Part shown: positions 17,455-18,803 of the stretch, in pieces
How the letters are laid out: every line of letters starts with the position of its first letter
Position numbering within the stretch: the stretch's first letter is position 1
From: Saccoglossus kowalevskii
Lineage: Eukaryota > Hemichordata > Enteropneusta > Harrimaniidae
DNA: 18,803 bases
Assembly (NCBI RefSeq): GCF_000003605.2
Contig: NW_003155916.1
Location: forward strand, 1-18,803
Direction: 5' to 3'
Program-made: the position numbers and the translations under genes
The notes under the pieces: generated by a model
Told to the model about the DNA's origin: nothing
Seen by the model: only the letters and a program-made list of their open reading frames with translations
The model's database searches: none

Positions 17455-18803
17455 TCATGGCAACAATCTCATTTTCTTCCACTCATGCGCAATACGCTCT
17501 TCTGTTTCTTCATCACATCTTTTTCTTTTACGGCGAGACTTTTTTGAGACAGGAGTCTGTGATCCGACGTCGACGCCATTTTCATTCGATGGTTGCATGT
17601 TTGGCGATGCAGTCTCTTTCAGAAGTCTGAATTGCACCTCTCGGTAAAGTATTTCAACTTGTTCCGGTGTAAATAGTCCCACCTGTACTATTCCATCGTT
17701 TGCCCGGGCATTAAGGCGTAGGGGTGGCAGTCGAACTCCTCGTTCAAGCCATGCCCGTTTGCGTGAATACATAATATCAAATTCGAAGCAATGGATATCT
17801 ACCATTACTAGATTATCGTAAGCAAGATCAACACCGCCAGCATTTGGTAACACATCATCAGATTCTACCACCCTCACGAGCGCGTTGATAAGTTCTTCAT
17901 TTCTTTCATTGACAACTTCATTATAATCATTCTCTCGAAGTCTCGCAAAATGTCCATCACCATGTGCATTGAAGTCTACATTGATCAATTCGTCATCATT
18001 AGATCCAATTGATAACGAATCGTCGATGAAATCATCATCTTCATCACTACTGACGTCACTATCCAGTCGGTCAATGTATCCATTTAACGATTCATCGTCG
18101 CTTGGTTCGATTGACAATGAATCATCGATGACGTCATCTTCGTCGCTACTAACATCATCATCTCGTTGGTCAATGTTCAACGATTCATCGTCGCTTGATT
18201 GAATCCACAATGAATCATCGCAGATGTCATTTTCGTCGCTACTGGCATCACTATCGCATCCGTCAATACTTGACGATTCATCGTCACTTGACTGAATTGG
18301 TAGTGTGCTATTGATGACGTCATCCTCGTCACTACTGTCATCTTCATCACGTCGGTCAATATAACCATTTAACGATTCTTCGTTGCTCGACTGAATTGGT
18401 AATGTGTCATTGATGACGCCATCTTCGTCACTACTGTCATCGTCATGACGTTGGGCAAATGTTCGAAGATTCATCATCGCTTGATTGGAGTGACAATGAA
18501 TCATCGATGACGTCATCCTCGTCGCTACTTGACCGTCATGACGTTGGTTAATGTTCAAAGATTCATCATCGCTTGATTGAATCAATAATTCGTCGTCGCC
18601 GACGTCATCTTCGTCGCTACTATCACTATCATATCCGTCAATATTTGACGATTCTTCGTCGTTCGATTGAATTGGTAATGTGTTATCGATAGTGACATCA
18701 TCAAAATGTTCAATGTTTGTATCACGGTAATATAATTTTGATCTTCTTTTGTTTTTCTTTCTGCGAATTTTCACATCATTGGTGAAAATCATTCCCATTA
18801 TCG
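17455..18803 (-). CDS. Acidic-repeat protein, copy 2, partial at window edge and possibly frameshifted
   Basis: Homologous to residues about 131-578 of copy 1, with the same stop codon, acidic repeats, C-terminal domain and basic tail. An in-frame ATG at 18798 gives 447 residues, but this is an artefact of the edge. Compared with copy 1, the last 15 bases before the window end lack one T in each of two T-runs, so the copy 1 reading frame is not continued upstream as written. Inside, a +1 base at about 18456-18460 and a -1 base at about 18529-18531 cancel out, replacing about 25 residues (91-115) of one acidic repeat with a Met/Asn/Thr-rich sequence. Differences from copy 1 elsewhere include at least four silent and about eight amino-acid changes. 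The gene may be drifting, or some changes may be sequencing errors. Confidence 0.65.
   Translation of the reverse strand, partial: IMGMIFTNDVKIRRKKNKRRSKLYYRDTNIEHFDDVTIDNTLPIQSNDEESSNIDGYDSDSSDEDDVGDDELLIQSSDDESLNINQRHDGQVATRMTSSMIHCHSNQAMMNLRTFAQRHDDDSSDEDGVINDTLPIQSSNEESLNGYIDRRDEDDSSDEDDVINSTLPIQSSDDESSSIDGCDSDASSDENDICDDSLWIQSSDDESLNIDQRDDDVSSDEDDVIDDSLSIEPSDDESLNGYIDRLDSDVSSDEDDDFIDDSLSIGSNDDELINVDFNAHGDGHFARLRENDYNEVVNERNEELINALVRVVESDDVLPNAGGVDLAYDNLVMVDIHCFEFDIMYSRKRAWLERGVRLPPLRLNARANDGIVQVGLFTPEQVEILYREVQFRLLKETASPNMQPSNENGVDVGSQTPVSKKSRRKRKRCDEETEERIAHEWKKMRLLP

Larger units (their letters stand above)
5346..18803. repeat. Second copy of the A-array-B duplication unit (first copy 829-5345)
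   Basis: Blocks A, the first nine or so array units, and B occur in the same order and orientation in 829-5345 and 5346-18803. The offset between copies is 4517 bp at A and 14890 bp at B, and the whole difference is array length. The second copy is not finished at the window end. Divergence is similar in A and B, which supports one duplication event. Confidence 0.85.

Overview
The window looks like nuclear DNA from an animal, probably an invertebrate or lower chordate, but I cannot place the species. The reasons are a low-GC background, a (TGAA)n microsatellite, polyadenylation-type AATAAA signals, a splice-acceptor-like site at the head of the main reading frame, a very large minisatellite, and CpG-decay patterns that point to germline cytosine methylation. 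There are no bacterial-style operons, rRNA or tRNA genes, CRISPR arrays, or recognisable transposase, reverse transcriptase, integrase or viral hallmark genes.

The layout is a modular series built from three kinds of block. A is a non-coding AT-rich block of about 560 bp. 'arr' is a tandem array of a 47-bp unit. B is a block with one leftward gene. From left to right: A0 (1-480, diverged), a (TGAA)n microsatellite (491-600), a decayed array remnant (644-828), A1 (829-1389), array 1 (1390-2292, about 19 units), B1 (2293-5345, complete gene copy), A2 (5346-5906), array 2 (5907-17182, about 240 units), and B2 (17183 to the window end, partial gene copy). A1-arr1-B1 and A2-arr2-B2 are a tandem duplication. 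A1 and A2 are about 97% identical by eye count, and B1 and B2 about 98%. The array between A and B, however, differs about 12-fold in length, so array 2 expanded (or array 1 contracted) after the duplication.

The only well-supported protein is the gene in B. It is read leftward and encodes up to 578 residues: a basic and aromatic N-terminal part, about eight copies of a 31-33-residue Asp/Ser/Glu-rich repeat, a non-repetitive C-terminal domain and a basic nuclear-localisation-like tail. I do not recognise the family. It lies with its 3' end toward the array, and an AATAAA follows the stop in both copies. Copy 2 carries a pair of compensating 1-base indels and two further 1-base deletions near the window edge. 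The substitutions between copies look close to neutral.

Array 2 makes up about 60% of the window. Its left edge keeps old, varied units, some with a perfect 10-bp inverted repeat. The interior is homogenised and built from nested higher-order duplications with spacings of 8, 30, about 97 and about 110 units. Most variation inside the units is CpG to TpG/CpA. I see no evidence that the array encodes protein. Array lengths depend on the assembly being correct through this repeat.
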